Assembly: GCA_002189035.1 (NCBI GenBank)
Contig: CM007989.1
Location: 4,681,001-4,745,000 of the forward strand
DNA: 64,000 nucleotides
Origin: Utricularia gibba
Lineage: Eukaryota > Streptophyta > Magnoliopsida > Lamiales > Lentibulariaceae
Direction: 5' to 3'
The translations under genes and the position numbers were made by a program. Each line of letters begins with the position of its first letter. Within the stretch, counting starts at the first letter, position 1. The notes beneath the pieces are model-generated. The model did not search any database. It was not told the DNA's origin and saw nothing but the letters and a program-made list of their open reading frames with translations. Of this stretch, positions 47,164-59,613 are shown in pieces.

Positions 47164-50100
47164 TTGTATCAAAATTCTTGTATGGAGGAAACAATATTGA
47201 TTACCCAAATGAGTATCCGTGCTTATGATAAGCCATCGATATGCATACTCTCACTTGATCGTGATATTTCATTATCCTCATTACAACAAACAGTTTTTTC
47301 AGTATATGGTATTAATAGTTTGAATTATGATGTTAATTTGGCTATTGAATTATACGATTCTTCTTCATGTTGTACTCGTGTTATGGGAATCTCTTCGAAA
47401 TATGATTTGTTGTATGTTTTTAATCCAACTCATGCTCCCATGGGCTATGATATTTTTGTGGAGATGGTGTCAAAGATTACACCATATTAGGATATTGAAT
47501 TTGGCCATAATATTCTAACAAATGAAGATCAAGATACTTGTCGTAATAACCATTTAATTATTTGTAATTGATTTATGTGTTATTTGTCTTCTAACTTAGA
47601 TTATTGGATATTACTGGTATTTCTCATGAGCCTAATAAAGAAATTGATGATCAACAAGAGGATATAATGATCATTTATTTGATAATTTAGTTGACTATGA
47701 TAATGATTATGATGAACAAGGACTAGAACCAAATAATGAAAATGATGAAGATCAAGAATAAGAAGAAGGTATGAGGGATGATACAGAGGAAACTTATCAA
47801 AAAAATTATGATCAATGGGCACCTCCAAACTTTATTGAAAATTTAATAAGAAGGAATGAAGAAAATTCAGATAACATTGCCGATCCTATTCATTCTTTTC
47901 CATCTCCATTTACTAAATATCAGTGTTTCGAATCAAAAGATGCATTTCAACAAGAAGTGATTGATTATTCACTCAAGATTGTAAGACAATTTGTTATCTA
48001 TCGTGTGCAAGATGGAAAACATGCTGAATTTCATTGCAGCAAAAGATTTGATCAAGATTGCAAATGGGGAATTCATAGTGCATATTACAAGAAATATGCA
48101 ATATGGAAGATTTCAAGAATAGATGAACCGTATACATGTATGCCTCTTGGTCTCAAGTCTTTTTCTCATAGAAATATTACACGTAAATATATTTCAGAAT
48201 TATCAAGGTATTTTCTGGAGGTAGATATTTCTACTAAAGTGAAAACTATTCAAATACTAGTGAAAGAGAAAACAAAATTCAATATATCTTATTATTGAGC
48301 CTTGTACAAAATGTACAAGACATATGAATTAGTATATGGAACATGAGAAACTGCTATTCTACTTCTTCCACAATTTTTGTTTGATAATACTAGTACAATA
48401 GTGTAATACTTGCATAAAAAGCTTAATATCTATGAGACAAAGACATTGAAGTATATTTTTTGAGCTTTTGGACTATACATTCAAGCTTATTCTTGATGCC
48501 GTCCTGTAATAACTGTTGATGGTACACATCTTTATTCAAACTATAGTTACAAGTTATTAATTGCAGTAACGATAGACTCTTCTGGTCATCTTTTACCTCT
48601 TGTGCTTGCAATAGATGATAGTGAAAATGATGAATTATGATTTTGGTTTATGCAATTATTGGACAGACATATAGTGAAGCAGAAAGAAATTTATATTATA
48701 TCTGATAGATATTAATCAATAAAAAAGATGAGCTCACAAGTATTAGACTTCATGAAAAAATATGGCAGTTCACATCAACATTGTATACGCCATCTTTGTT
48801 TCAATTTCTTAAGCAAGTATAGGGCACTAGGATTGAGAGATCTTTTTATGAAAGCAGTTTATGCAACTTATGAAGCTAAATGGAACAAAAATACATGAAA
48901 GATATTTTGGATAAAGATGTAGAAGCATTTCGATACCTTCAAATGTTGTCACCTGATTCATGGACACTATCTCATGATGAAGGTGCAAGGTATGTTCATT
49001 TATATTCTTTTTAATTAAATCTGATACAACTTATGAAAATTATCTTAATTTTAAAGTTGTGGAACATTAATGACAAATCATGTTGAAGGCATGAATGATG
49101 TGTTAAAAGGAGCAAGGCATCTTCCAACATGTATTCCAATACATGTATTTCAATAAATATATCATTTATTTTAGTTAATATCCTTAATTCATCTCTAACT
49201 TGAAGTCAACCTACAAATATTATTGAATAAGTTACATTTGCACGATGTCAACATTACCTTTCAGAACGTCAAGAAAAAATTCTGAAGCAACGTGAATAGC
49301 ACATCAAGTTATCAGACCAACTTGATGAATTATATGCTCAATGGAACAAACATATTCCACATGCACGAATTGAGATTATTAATCATGTTCAATTGAAAGC
49401 ACAGGTTACAACAAGAAAGAAAAACGGAAAAGATAAAAAACATATTGTCATTGTTGGCCAAGGTATTTGTGGGTGTAGGAAGTGGCAAAACTTTAGAGTC
49501 TCTTGTTCACATGCACAACAATTTAGCTTTTAACCATAATTTTATTTCCATGATTAGACATATTAATAATATATGTTCATTTTTATCTAGCATGTCGGCT
49601 TCTAGATATTGATTCAAGAGATATCATCAATCCTATCTTGTGTTTAGATCATCAAATCTCAACATATCAATCTCAATTCAACTATTGTGATCAGAGGAAA
49701 ATTGATTTCAACCACCTTTTCATTTAATTCATGATTCTGATTGTAAAAAGGTGGTACATCCGGGTCGTCAAAAAATAATAAGGCATACAATACTAATGGA
49801 TTATCAATCACGAGAAAAATCAAGAAATAGAGGGCAAAATAATTCTCCCTTTCATGAGCCACAAGATCATTATGAAGAATATTCTATGAATCAACATGAC
49901 TTTTCATTTAGGACGCTATATCAAGCAAGATACGAGAATTATGAGGAGAATTTTATGGGTCGGCGTGATGCATCACTTAGCCATTTGTTTAACAACACAA
50001 ATCCATCAGAGAGATATCGGTCGTCATGTCATTTTCCAGCTATACCCATTTAAGAGAGCTCTGAGATACGTCTTTGATCATCTATGCAAAATCCACCAGG

Positions 50101-50183
50101 AGCATAGAGATACAATAATCTCTACATTAACACATGTCCAATCCCACCTCCAAAAGTTAAGAAATCAAGGTTTGAAAAGATAA
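47164..50183 (+). pseudogene. MURA-type transposase of the MULE
   Basis: Catalyses cut-and-paste transposition in live relatives. The first frame (47164-47490) resembles the N-terminal region of plant MULE transposases. The second (47771-48298) carries the MuDR DNA-binding domain: KDAFQQEVIDYSLKIVRQFV, FHCSKRFDQDCKWGIHSAYY and a final YTCMPL where Cys/His residues are expected. The catalytic core follows in broken frames with VITVDGTHLYSNYSYKLLIA (about 48,503-48,562), a DD(E)-type domain. A SWIM zinc finger, CGCRKWQNFRVSCSH, lies at 49468-49512. At least two introns or insertions and several stops interrupt it. A serine/asparagine-rich tail frame is open at 49751-50053. Confidence 0.75.
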
Positions 50184-50532
50184 AAAGTATCTTCACTAGA
50201 AAGAAAAAATAATTTTAGTTATTTAAAATATATGTTTCAATTTCTATAGTGAATAATGAATAAAGGAAATGTAATGATGTTTTTTCAAGTATTGAAATAT
50301 TGTAATTGATGATTTTATTTCAAATAACTTATAAGATTTTTTGTTTTCTCCTAATGCCATTCGGAAAACAATATTATTTCCAACATAAGAATTTTTTATA
50401 AATGATTAAAAATCTATTTGTGTTGCAACAAAAATAAATAACGTGTGATATCATATTAGTTTTTCTTTTAAATAATCAAAAAAATTCAAAAATTTTATTT
50501 AGAATTTAAGAAAAAAATGATTCCTTACACAC

Positions 50533-50750
50533 AAAAAAATTACTTAATATGGAACAAAAGAATTAAATTAGATTCACAAAAATATGAATATATATATATA
50601 TATATATGTATAATACATAATATCAATTTTAACCAAAAATCATTTTAAAAAATATTAAAAAGAAAATATACATTTAAAACACTGTCTGAATTTTTTTATT
50701 ACTTAATTCCTTATAATAATTATATTTTAATTCTGAAAAACACTAGTTAT
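50533..50750 (-). repeat. Right terminal inverted repeat of the MULE
   Basis: Contains a (TA)n run (about 50,587-50,606) and TGTATAATACATAATATCAA, matching the left repeat in reverse complement. Confidence 0.55.
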
Positions 50751-51453
50751 TGTAAAGAAAATCTTCTATATGTTATAATAAAATTTCTTTGTTAAAACTA
50801 AATTGTTAAGAATATTTTTTTTTAATTTGTGCTTATATTATAATAAAATAATGTTATTAGCACAATTTCTACTAAGATAAATAAGACATGATTTTTTTCA
50901 ATTTTCTAGGTGTTTACCTCTATTCGTTTCGATTTATTATTCAAAATCTTTCAAAATTCTATTATAAAAGCAGTCTCCTTATTACAATTTTTACCATTGT
51001 AGTCGAGAGATAAAACCTTTGGTTTACTAATTGATGTTAACTCATATTCCATTTCTTCACAGGGTAATATGTACTATTTCGTTTATTTATTTTATTTATT
51101 CATTTATTATATTCAATTTTAGAAAATGGAATTTTTTATTTATAAATTTAATTTATTCATATTTTTCGAAAATAAAATGTTTTTATAATTTAGTTGATAT
51201 CTAATATTCTTTTATAGATATTTGTTATTTTTTTATTAATATTGCAAAAAAATTCATTTATTTTTTTGAGATTTGATTAAATTTTTTTTACAAGTTTGTA
51301 GTTTATTTCTTAATGTTTTATATATTGATTTCTATTTATTTTTTAGATGAACTTACGGATAAGATTTGCATATGTTATTGTGTTCCGAAAGACTATGTTT
51401 TGTAGATAAAATGGTGAAGAAATCACGGACTTTACTCCCAAAAGCATCAAAAA
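50751..51453. other. AT-rich spacer
   Basis: No feature recognised. Confidence 0.35.
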
Positions 51454-51665
51454 TGGTGGATATTCTGTTAGTACCGAATATTTTCAGTGTGGTGTACGAT
51501 TTCCAATTCATTCTTTCGTGGTCAAAGTACTACGAAAATTGAAGATTCATTTAGCATATGTGATACCACTATCAATTTTAAACATATTAGCCTTTACCTA
51601 TATTTCTGAGTCAGATGGATTTCCATATTCACTAAGTGCATTCTTTAATCTAATAATTTGCAAGT
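51454..51665 (+). pseudogene. Relic of a PF04195-like (gypsy-associated) domain
   Basis: An open plus frame without its own start codon reads GYSVSTEYFQCGVRFPIHSF, then VLRKLKIHLAYVIPLSILN and AFTYISESDGFPYSLSAFF, ending in TGA. The pattern 'G(L/V)RFPxHPFxxxVLxxLxxxxxQLxPNxxxxLxAF' is that of plant 'putative gypsy-type transposon' proteins, the family of antisense genes in Tat elements. No retrotransposon domain lies beside it. Judged by pattern only. Confidence 0.5.
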
Positions 51666-52153
51666 GAGTTAGAAATTCGAATTAATTTTCTATCATGTGC
51701 AAGCGAGATTTTTCTATTATCATGGAAGGATTATAAGTATCTTATGGTGTATGGTGTACGAGTTTCATATGGGTGATACCACCAATGAATACACAAATTC
51801 GAATTCCTAGAGGAATAATTAGAGACCTCATTTTGATTGGAATTGTTGAAGATATGTTTTAATTATTGTAATGTTATGTTTAATCGATTTTAGTATTTTT
51901 TTAATTTTCAGTTAATTTTTTATATTTTGATTGATTTATATTAGTTAAGTTTACCATGCTTATTGTTATGAAGGTATCGATGAATTAGATGGTCAAGAGT
52001 TTCCTTGATTATTTTAATTCATGGTAGACAATTGAAATGGTAATAAGTTAAGCCACCATTTATGGATAATTGAAATACTAGACGTATTTGGTGTGGCACT
52101 AAAGGAGTGCATGATGACATACGTTTTCTTTAAATTTTATAGTGCAAAATGGT
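51666..52153. other. Spacer left of solo-LTR copy D
   Basis: May continue the preceding relic. No further domain recognised. Confidence 0.3.
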
Positions 52154-53439
52154 TATGTTTTATTATGGTTTAGGTTATGTAAATGTGGTTTTTCATGTTT
52201 TATGTATTGTTTATGTTAATTTTGTATATTTATATTGAAAAGAGGACTAAATCCTTTGATCTAGTCCACTATCTTTGTTACTAATGTAATTAAGTTCAGT
52301 AGTAGGATTCATATCAAATCAAACTCACAAACGTGTGAGATAAGTAGAAAAGGGTACAACATCCGAAAAGAGATAAAGAGCACTGTTCTGCCACCTGCAG
52401 TCTGCAAATTCAGGCCGAGAACAGTGTTAGTGTTAGGAACAGTGTAGTGGAGTAAAGGAAGGGAGATAATTTTCAAAAAAAAGGGGAGAGGGAGCTGGAG
52501 TGAACAGCGCAGTGCGCACACAAGGGGGCTTCTTCTCCATCACGAAGAACACTGACAAGAAGAGGAGAAGGGCTTCATTCCCAAGAACAACATCAGAATC
52601 TAATCCAGCACTACTAATATCTGACTTACTTACAATGTTTTTTTTTCGTTAATTGAACATTTTGACTTTCTATAATTGATTTACTTACAATATTTTTGTT
52701 ATTTTCGCCACATTGTCTAAATGAAATCATGTTTTATTTTCCAAGTATGAGTAGCTAAAACTTTAAGGATACCTTAAGGTAAAACATGGTGCTGTGGATC
52801 TAGAGTTAATAATGAAATTTATGTTTGTTTCTTAGTTTTTGTTTCTATCATTCTATGGGTAGACCTAAGGAGGGGAATAAGTAACTTCTCAACTAATATG
52901 TTTCATTGAGAGTTAGACCAACAAATCAAGGCGAAAACAGTAGGTATTAGTACAGGATAGAACTAGTAGAATTGAATAGATCTAGTTATGTATATTTTGC
53001 ATGCAGGTACACCTAATTGCAATGTTGGTGATGATATTTGGGACTAGCTTAGCCAAAAATATGATGAATAACATGATGAATGACTTGAGTAGAATTAGAT
53101 TGTTTGAAGTTGTAAGTATAGTAATATGATAAATTAAATTAGACATCTTATCACCATGCTACCTGAGACCCTTAACGCATCTTAGCATTAGTCTGTGTTA
53201 AAATTAGTATCTGTCATTTTCAGCGTTGAGACTTGATCCTATTTATAGATTAACAACTATTGTTATTCGAAAATCTGCATCTGCTGAAACACTTAGTAAG
53301 CACAAACTTCTTGTGATAAACCCTGAATTTCACTTTACATTTTATGCTTAATTTGTATTTTGTGAAGATTAGAGATTATAAATTTATTTGATATGAAATT
53401 TCTATTTTTACGACAATATTAGGAAATTTCCGTTTATCA
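52154..53439 (+). repeat. Solo-LTR-like repeat, copy D
   Basis: Shares TTTTATTATGGTTTAGGTTATG with copy A at its left end, then GGACTAAATCCTTTGATCTAG, CACCTGCAGTCTGCAAATTCAGGCC, GCATGCAGGTACACCTAATTGC and the end block ATATTAGGAAATTTCCGTTTATCA. No internal region or PBS. Confidence 0.75.
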
Positions 53440-55467
53440 GTGCATCTCGACGACACCAATCTCCAGAAATTCCAAATGTCAAAAATGTGCCACAAGACAT
53501 TCTAGAGCCTTAGAATACTTTATCTTCATCACATGTTGATGCCTTACTCGAAATGGTGTGTTACATATTTTTAAATGATTTATATAAATTAAATATTTTC
53601 TTCTCATATTTATTATTTTATTTGTAGATACAAAGGTGATAATTGAAGTTATTGTAGCCACAATAAGAGATAGAGAGATTGACTAGTACTCTTTGTAATT
53701 ACGAAAAAAGAGGTAGAAGCTTGATTGTGCAACCTATCTATTTTTCCATGACGTGTCAGAAGTAACTCATTTTAATTATTAACGGGGTACTAGCCAATGT
53801 CGTATATCGTAAAAATAGACAAGACCCTATGACTCCAATTATAATGAAGGGACGAAGAGATTAGTATATTTACTTGTTTCATTTTTTAAAATTATATTTA
53901 AGATTAATCATTTTTGTTTTCAGTATATTTAAAACCATATTCTAGATCCTTTTCGGAGTGGTGTATGAAAAATTTTAACGTAGAAATATGGCCATCGAGA
54001 GGAATGTAAGTTGTTTTCAAATATTGTATTATGCATTGATTTATTTTGTGTTCAATTACTAATAATATTTTTGGTGATAAGGATATACTCAAGCCATTGG
54101 TAGAGCACATTTTTAGAGATAATATCAAGGAGAATTTGGTGTTTTTATGTGATCAAACAAATTGCATAATCACTTCCGAGAGGCGGATTGATAATGCATT
54201 TAATACGATGAAGTTGAAGGCTTTACAGTATATTTTGGAGAATAAAGTATTCAAAGTCAAATACAACTCTATCAAGATATTGATAGTAGATGACTCTCCG
54301 TATAAATTGATTTAAAACCCGGTTAATGACTTTAAATTATTTACTAAATTTCTTTATTCTTAATTTTTTTCTATAAATGTCTCTAAAGCAATTTTTATAG
54401 GTTAAAAATGTAATATTTCATATATCATGAAATTGCAATGAATATATAGACAATTTGTTTGTCCCCTACAATGTCTTTGATTTGTTCTTTCACAGTAATC
54501 TATGCGGATGATATGGAAAGTTACACCAGCGAATTCCAGTTCGGTCAAAAGCCAATTGATGAGACTGATCTGCATTGGCAAATCTCTAAATACATTATTG
54601 AATATGATATGTATTGATTACTGTTATTTTTAAAAAAACTAAATATACATTTTGATCTTTTGAATACTATTATTCATATTACGTTATTTATACTTTTTGT
54701 TTTATCATGTTTCATAATCGAATTAATTTTCTTTCATTATTTTAATTTATTTATGATTATAAATTATTGTTACATCAAATTATCTATTTTTTACTCAAAT
54801 TTGAAGTTAAAAAATAATTTACTCATGTTTAATATTGATTTTGAAAAATAATTGAAATAATGTGTTGTTAAATAAAAATTGATAATATATTTTATTTATC
54901 ATATTTGAACTCGAAATATTTTAATTTTATAATAAATCAATTTTTTCTTAAATTGTTATGAAAATTATAAATTGTAAATAATAATAAGAATTGTGGGTAT
55001 TTGTAAATATGTTACATATTTTTAATCACTAATAATAATAATCATTTTTGTTATGGAGTAATAATTATAAATTAATTGAAAAGATTTAGTTTTTAAATAT
55101 GTTGTATACAATTTTTTAGATTTTATTTATTCATTTTACAAAAATACTCAAATTGCATTGTGAATAAAAACAATTTTTAAAATTTTTTTTATCTCGAATT
55201 TTTTTAAAAAAAATATTTAATTTTATATGTTTCATATATAATAGATATATTAAGTAGAAGATTATTAATAAAAGAAAATTGATTTTTTTTGTTAATGGAA
55301 ATTTGTTGTAACATAAATATCTTATTATATTAAAAAGCAATCTCTAAATCATATATATAATAAGATATTCTAAAAACTTAAAAGATAAGATAATTTACAA
55401 ATAAAACAATATAACATAACTAATTTGCAAATAAAATATGAAATCAAGGTATTTTACAAAATAAAAA
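53440..55467. other. AT-rich spacer with one unidentified frame
   Basis: An 89-codon plus frame at 54,046-54,315 (contains LCDQTNCIITSERRIDNA) has no family I recognise. The rest is very AT-rich and featureless. Confidence 0.3.
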
Positions 55468-55870
55468 CTACTCAGAAGTGTAATTTTTCAATCCATCCAT
55501 TATTTCTTTTATTATGCTAAATGATAAATAAATATTTTTATTTTGTTATACAAAAAAAATTTATTCTTGAAGCACTTCAAATACTCTTTCTACATCTTTA
55601 CTTGTACTTTCTTAAGTAGTAGCAAATAACTTTGTTTTCGGATTTTGTGGAAGAGTGATAATTTTCATGAAAATAGGTCATTCAAGATAAATATTATCAA
55701 CTAAATAATATCCTATGTCATATTTATTCCCATTCACAAAGTATTCGACCGGAGAGGCAACAAGTGTCTCTTGAGAGTTGTCCTGGGATGTCCATCTAGA
55801 CTGATTTGCAGGTCCAACCTCAGTGTTTGATAAAGCATTATCAGGAATAGAACCTGAAGCAGTCATACCT
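55468..55870 (-). pseudogene. Harbinger-type transposase (PF04827-like) C-terminal fragment
   Basis: The minus frame includes EYFVNGNKYDIGYYLVDNIY, matching the NGxxYxxGYYLxDGIY segment, then IFMKIITLPQNPK and ESTSKDVERVFEVLQE, matching the QExxRKDVERAFGVLQ segment. It ends in TAG (55468-55470). One stop lies between the two segments. These are diagnostic of plant PIF/Harbinger-like transposases and their domesticated relatives. Confidence 0.65.
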
Positions 55871-55990
55871 GATAATGCATGGTTACATGCCTCACTGTAT
55901 AATTTCTTCTAGAAGTCATTTATTTTCAACATATCCATATCGATTAGTAACCTCAACTCATTTGCGGAGTTGACTAAAACCTGTGCATTG

Positions 55991-56760
55991 TTAACAAATA
56001 AATATATGTTGCTGAAATAGGTCATTTTTTCTTGTCAAATCCAATCTATATCCATCTAACTTGTCAGTCAAAAGTTCTGCTACATCTCTTTTCTCTTCAA
56101 AAATGCCTCTTGAAGGATTATCTCGAAGTAGATGTTTTTTAACACTCGTTTGACCAATGGGACGCTTGAGAGTTGGAGTCTCTGAATCCTCTCTTTCTTC
56201 TATGTTTGGAGCCATAGCCGATTGTTCTGATGAGGAATCTGATGTTGTGTTTACTTTTTTTTCTTCTTTCTTGTATTGTCTATATTCTGTATAGAGTATC
56301 AAACAATAAATTACTGGAATTAATGGTTAGATATAATACAAGAAAAAAACTTTACCGTTTTCCACTTTGGTTGATCACGCAATAACTTCCAAGCTTCCAA
56401 ATACACGAAATGTTTGCAAAGTACCTCCTTGTATTGCTTCAAAGCCATGTCAATGAAATCATTGTTATTGTGACCGCTAGGATGCCTACGTTCAATACTA
56501 TAATATATGCTGGAAAAATGCTGCACATCTGCATTTAACTTTTCCCATTTTTTTCTTAATGCTTCAGAATCTCGAAACTTTGCATTGCTGGTGTTGGTCT
56601 TTATTGCATCACAGTAGAAGAAAGCTATAACTTTTCAAAAAAATTCTATTTTTTGAGAGTTGCCAGAAATTGAATTAACAAAAGTGGTTAACCAAGTTGA
56701 ACCTAAAATGCTAATTTCTTCATCATTACATCTTGCCATCAAACTCATTGTGCCTACATG
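55991..56760 (-). pseudogene. Myb/SANT and NAM-associated protein remnant (Harbinger ORF1-like)
   Basis: The minus frames include NDEEISILGSTWL near the start, then FSSIYYSIERRHPSGHNNND with ALKQYKEVLCKHFVYLEAWK and LLRDQPKWK. This is the trihelix/NAM-associated signature also seen in proteins annotated as GST T3-like. The second part has RPIGQTSVKKHL and a helical tail with LLTDKLDGYRLDL. A stop interrupts the first part near 56,640. Confidence 0.6.
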
Positions 56761-57339
56761 AAAAAAATGCAAAATATATATAAACAATGTAAACACATAA
56801 ACAATGCCATCAAATATCCCAAACTAACACATAAATAAATCAACTTAATTTCATGTAAACAAATTCATATCAATAAACCAACATTCATAAAATTGGAGGA
56901 GATTTGACTTGAAAATAATGATAAATGAAAAAAATTAAAGAAAATGCATTATATGATTTCTAAAAAATAATTTTACATCATGTTTAGTTGTTCAAATAAT
57001 TCGAATAGTATAAAAAAATATAAATGATTTCTAAATAGTAATAGAATTACTTCATAAACACAAATTAAACAAATATAATCAATTTTATTAGATTTAAGGT
57101 TTTAAAAAAACAAATACATAACTTATGACCCCAAAATAAGTATTAATAAAAAAATTAACCATACTCATTTCTTCAAAGTATTTATGGGCAAAATTTTATG
57201 AAATTCAAAAACCTATTTGTTAACTTCGAAGAAATTTGACACACCTTCGAAAGGAAGACGGAAGGAAGATAGATAAAAGATAAATATACAATAGTTTTTA
57301 TCCGTAAAAATAAAATGTACAAATACTTATTTTTTCCAG
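56761..57339. other. AT-rich spacer
   Basis: No feature recognised. Confidence 0.35.
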
Positions 57340-58120
57340 AGATTTATTGTCATGACATTGGTGAACATAACAATAATAATGACGGACAAAGATGAGGTAT
57401 TTGCCGCATCGTATTTGGGCGCCCAGCAATTTCTGTTAGAAGTGGGGATAACGCTGGCTCTGTCGCGGCCGGCGCTTGGGGCGCTGCACTCCGGAACTGA
57501 GCTCTCTACTAAAACGGCGTCGCATACGTCATCCCCACCAGGATATTGTACTGTCCCGCTGAATCGGTGACCGCTTACGTGTAAGATAGTTCAGAGGTCT
57601 CGCCCCTTCGGAACTCAACAAACAAATACCGATGAAATTCGAGATATCTCAAATGAAACAACGAGATAAAGCAGACGGAATACAGATTCCAATTCTCGAC
57701 TGCCGCATTCCCAGATCTAACAAAGTTAAGCAATTAACGTAGAAACAAGCGACGGCTTACCGGTGCTGAAACACGTTGTTTTTGTCGTAGTTGCACGTCT
57801 CTGCTTACTTGGCGGTTGTAACCGCTATGACTGTAAATAAAACCCAGCTACTCAAGCTGGGAGAAACACCTTTTTCGTTTTTGAATTTTCAATCCTTCAC
57901 ATCGTTCTCCATTCTTGATTTCGTCTGCTTGAATCCAAGTACCAGATTCCGGTTTGAACTTGGTGCGGTGAGCGTGGAGGCCCGCGTCTCGAAGCCGCAG
58001 CTTTAATAGGGTGTCGCAGTAAACAGATCCTTTGAGCGTTAGGGAATCGCCGGCGTAACGGGCAACGCCAATGGAAGTTACAGCACAGAATGCGAGTAGC
58101 GCAAACAAAATCATCGCCAT
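57340..58120 (-). pseudogene. Ole e 1-like (pollen allergen/extensin family) locus, frameshifted
   Basis: These are small secreted cysteine-rich cell-wall proteins of unknown biochemical function. The start ATG is at 58120, followed by a signal peptide (MAMILFALLAFCAVTSIGVA) and the family motif LKGSVYCDT. The expected next piece, CGFETRAST, is present but in another frame. After about 370 bp that may be an intron plus decayed sequence, the second part has TDSAGQYNILV in one frame and GDDVCDAVLVESS...GRDRASVIPTSN in another, matching the TDxxGxYxIxV...DDxCxxxLV...GRDRARVxLT stretch. At least two frame breaks exist and the central Cys-containing strand is missing. The locus is GC-richer than its surroundings, as for real genes. 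The plus-strand frames here are shadows. Confidence 0.6.
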
Positions 58121-59613
58121 GGAGTTTGTAGCGAAGCCTGACAAGCGATCACCAGAAGAAGCAGAGAGCAGGTGAAACGAAACCGCCTTCTGGAAATGGA
58201 AATGCCGATTGCCTCGTCGAAATCCGTACACGTAGCGGCCCACCCAGTCTCGCCGCCACCCTGCTTATTGGGCTCAAGTTCAAAGTAATACTGTGGAATA
58301 TCAGCATCAATTTTGCATGTCTACATGAATAACTTAAATAAGGGATTTATACCTAATTCAACATTCATTGGTTCTTTTTTTTGTTCTAACATTTTATCCA
58401 AATTAGGCATTTCTTCTTCATTAATACTATTTTCTTCATCAATATATAGTCATTAAAGATATATGCGTTATCTTGATTCTATTCATAAATGTCGATTGTA
58501 TTAATTTATATTAATTTCAAAAGCATTCAAAGATAAATGTGAAACATATTCTAAAAAATAAGAAAATATTATATGCACACTAAAAGTTTAAAATTGCGCT
58601 AACAAAAATACATTAACGAAAAAATAATAAGGATTTAAAAAAAACAACTAAGATAATCCAAAAAAAATATAACCTATTAATAAACAATTGATGAGTATAA
58701 AACAATCAATACATTAACATATACCTTTGCAACATTTCAACAAAAGATAATGCAATAAAAAAACATAATATATACCATACCAAAAATTAAAAAAAATTAA
58801 TATTTTTTTATTACGCATTCAAGAATTTAAGACGTGTATATTCCACCTGATGTTCACTCCATTTATTATGAAATTATTAATTTATGAATAATTTTGTTTT
58901 GTGACATAACATATTTTTGCATCAATTATTAAGATTTTTTTTACCTATTTATAATATATTTCCTCATTACTTTTTATTGATTTTATACTTTTATATTAAC
59001 TTGATCATTAAGAAGATAAAGTGCTTTTTTTTGTAGAATTTTAGGATATTTTTGAATTAATTTATGAAGAAATCAAGACATAGTAATTTATAAGTTTGAG
59101 AGTACATGGATTTGGATGTAAGAGGAGGTATATCAATAAGATTTGATATAGGATTCAAAGCTCATATGCAGATTTGATGACAATTTTAAAAAATTTGAAT
59201 AGAAGATAAATAGAAGATCTTATATTATCCCATCGCCTAATCTCAACAAAAGATTTAATATCCTCTTCGATAAATAACTCAATTGTTTAACAATTAGAGA
59301 TGTATTTTCACCAATTTTATCTTTTACTTTTTATATTTTCGTGTTAATTTTTATATTGAACTCAATTAAATACACATAGTTGATTGTGATTAAGGATTTG
59401 TGATAAAGTATAGGTTGCGTAAAACCATGTATGATAGTTTTACTATATTTATCGATATTTAATTTGATTTTTTTTAATATTATCTTTATTAATATACTAT
59501 TGATTATCACAAAGCCTAAGAGAATTCGGTAGAATTCTAAATTCATCTGAAGTATTTAAGAATAAGGGATCCATCGAACATAATTATTAAGATATATTCG
59601 ATCGAATATATAT
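58121..59613. other. Spacer upstream of the Ole e 1-like locus
   Basis: The first 150 bp are balanced in composition and may be its promoter. The rest is AT-rich without features. Confidence 0.35.

Larger units (their letters stand above)
46860..50750 (+). mobile_element. Mutator-like element (MULE) with long terminal inverted repeats
   Basis: Inverted repeats of roughly 180-220 bp (46,860-47,043 and 50,533-50,750) flank a plus-strand MURA-type transposase relic. Matching inner edges are AGTAATTTTTTT on the left and AAAAAAATTACTTAATATGG on the right. Outer ends and the usual 9-bp target duplication could not be fixed in this AT-rich sequence. Confidence 0.65.
55468..56760 (-). mobile_element. 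PIF/Harbinger-type transposon relic
   Basis: Two gene remnants lie in the same minus-strand order: a Myb/NAM-associated ORF (56,760-55,991) and the C-terminal end of a 'plant transposon protein' type transposase (about 55,870-55,468). The catalytic centre of the transposase and any terminal repeats are missing or unrecognisable. Confidence 0.6.

Noticed and set aside
57352-58006. Plus-strand frames of 72 and 71 codons in the GC-richer patch
   Set aside because: They are shadows of the minus-strand Ole e 1-like locus, whose family motifs are recognisable.
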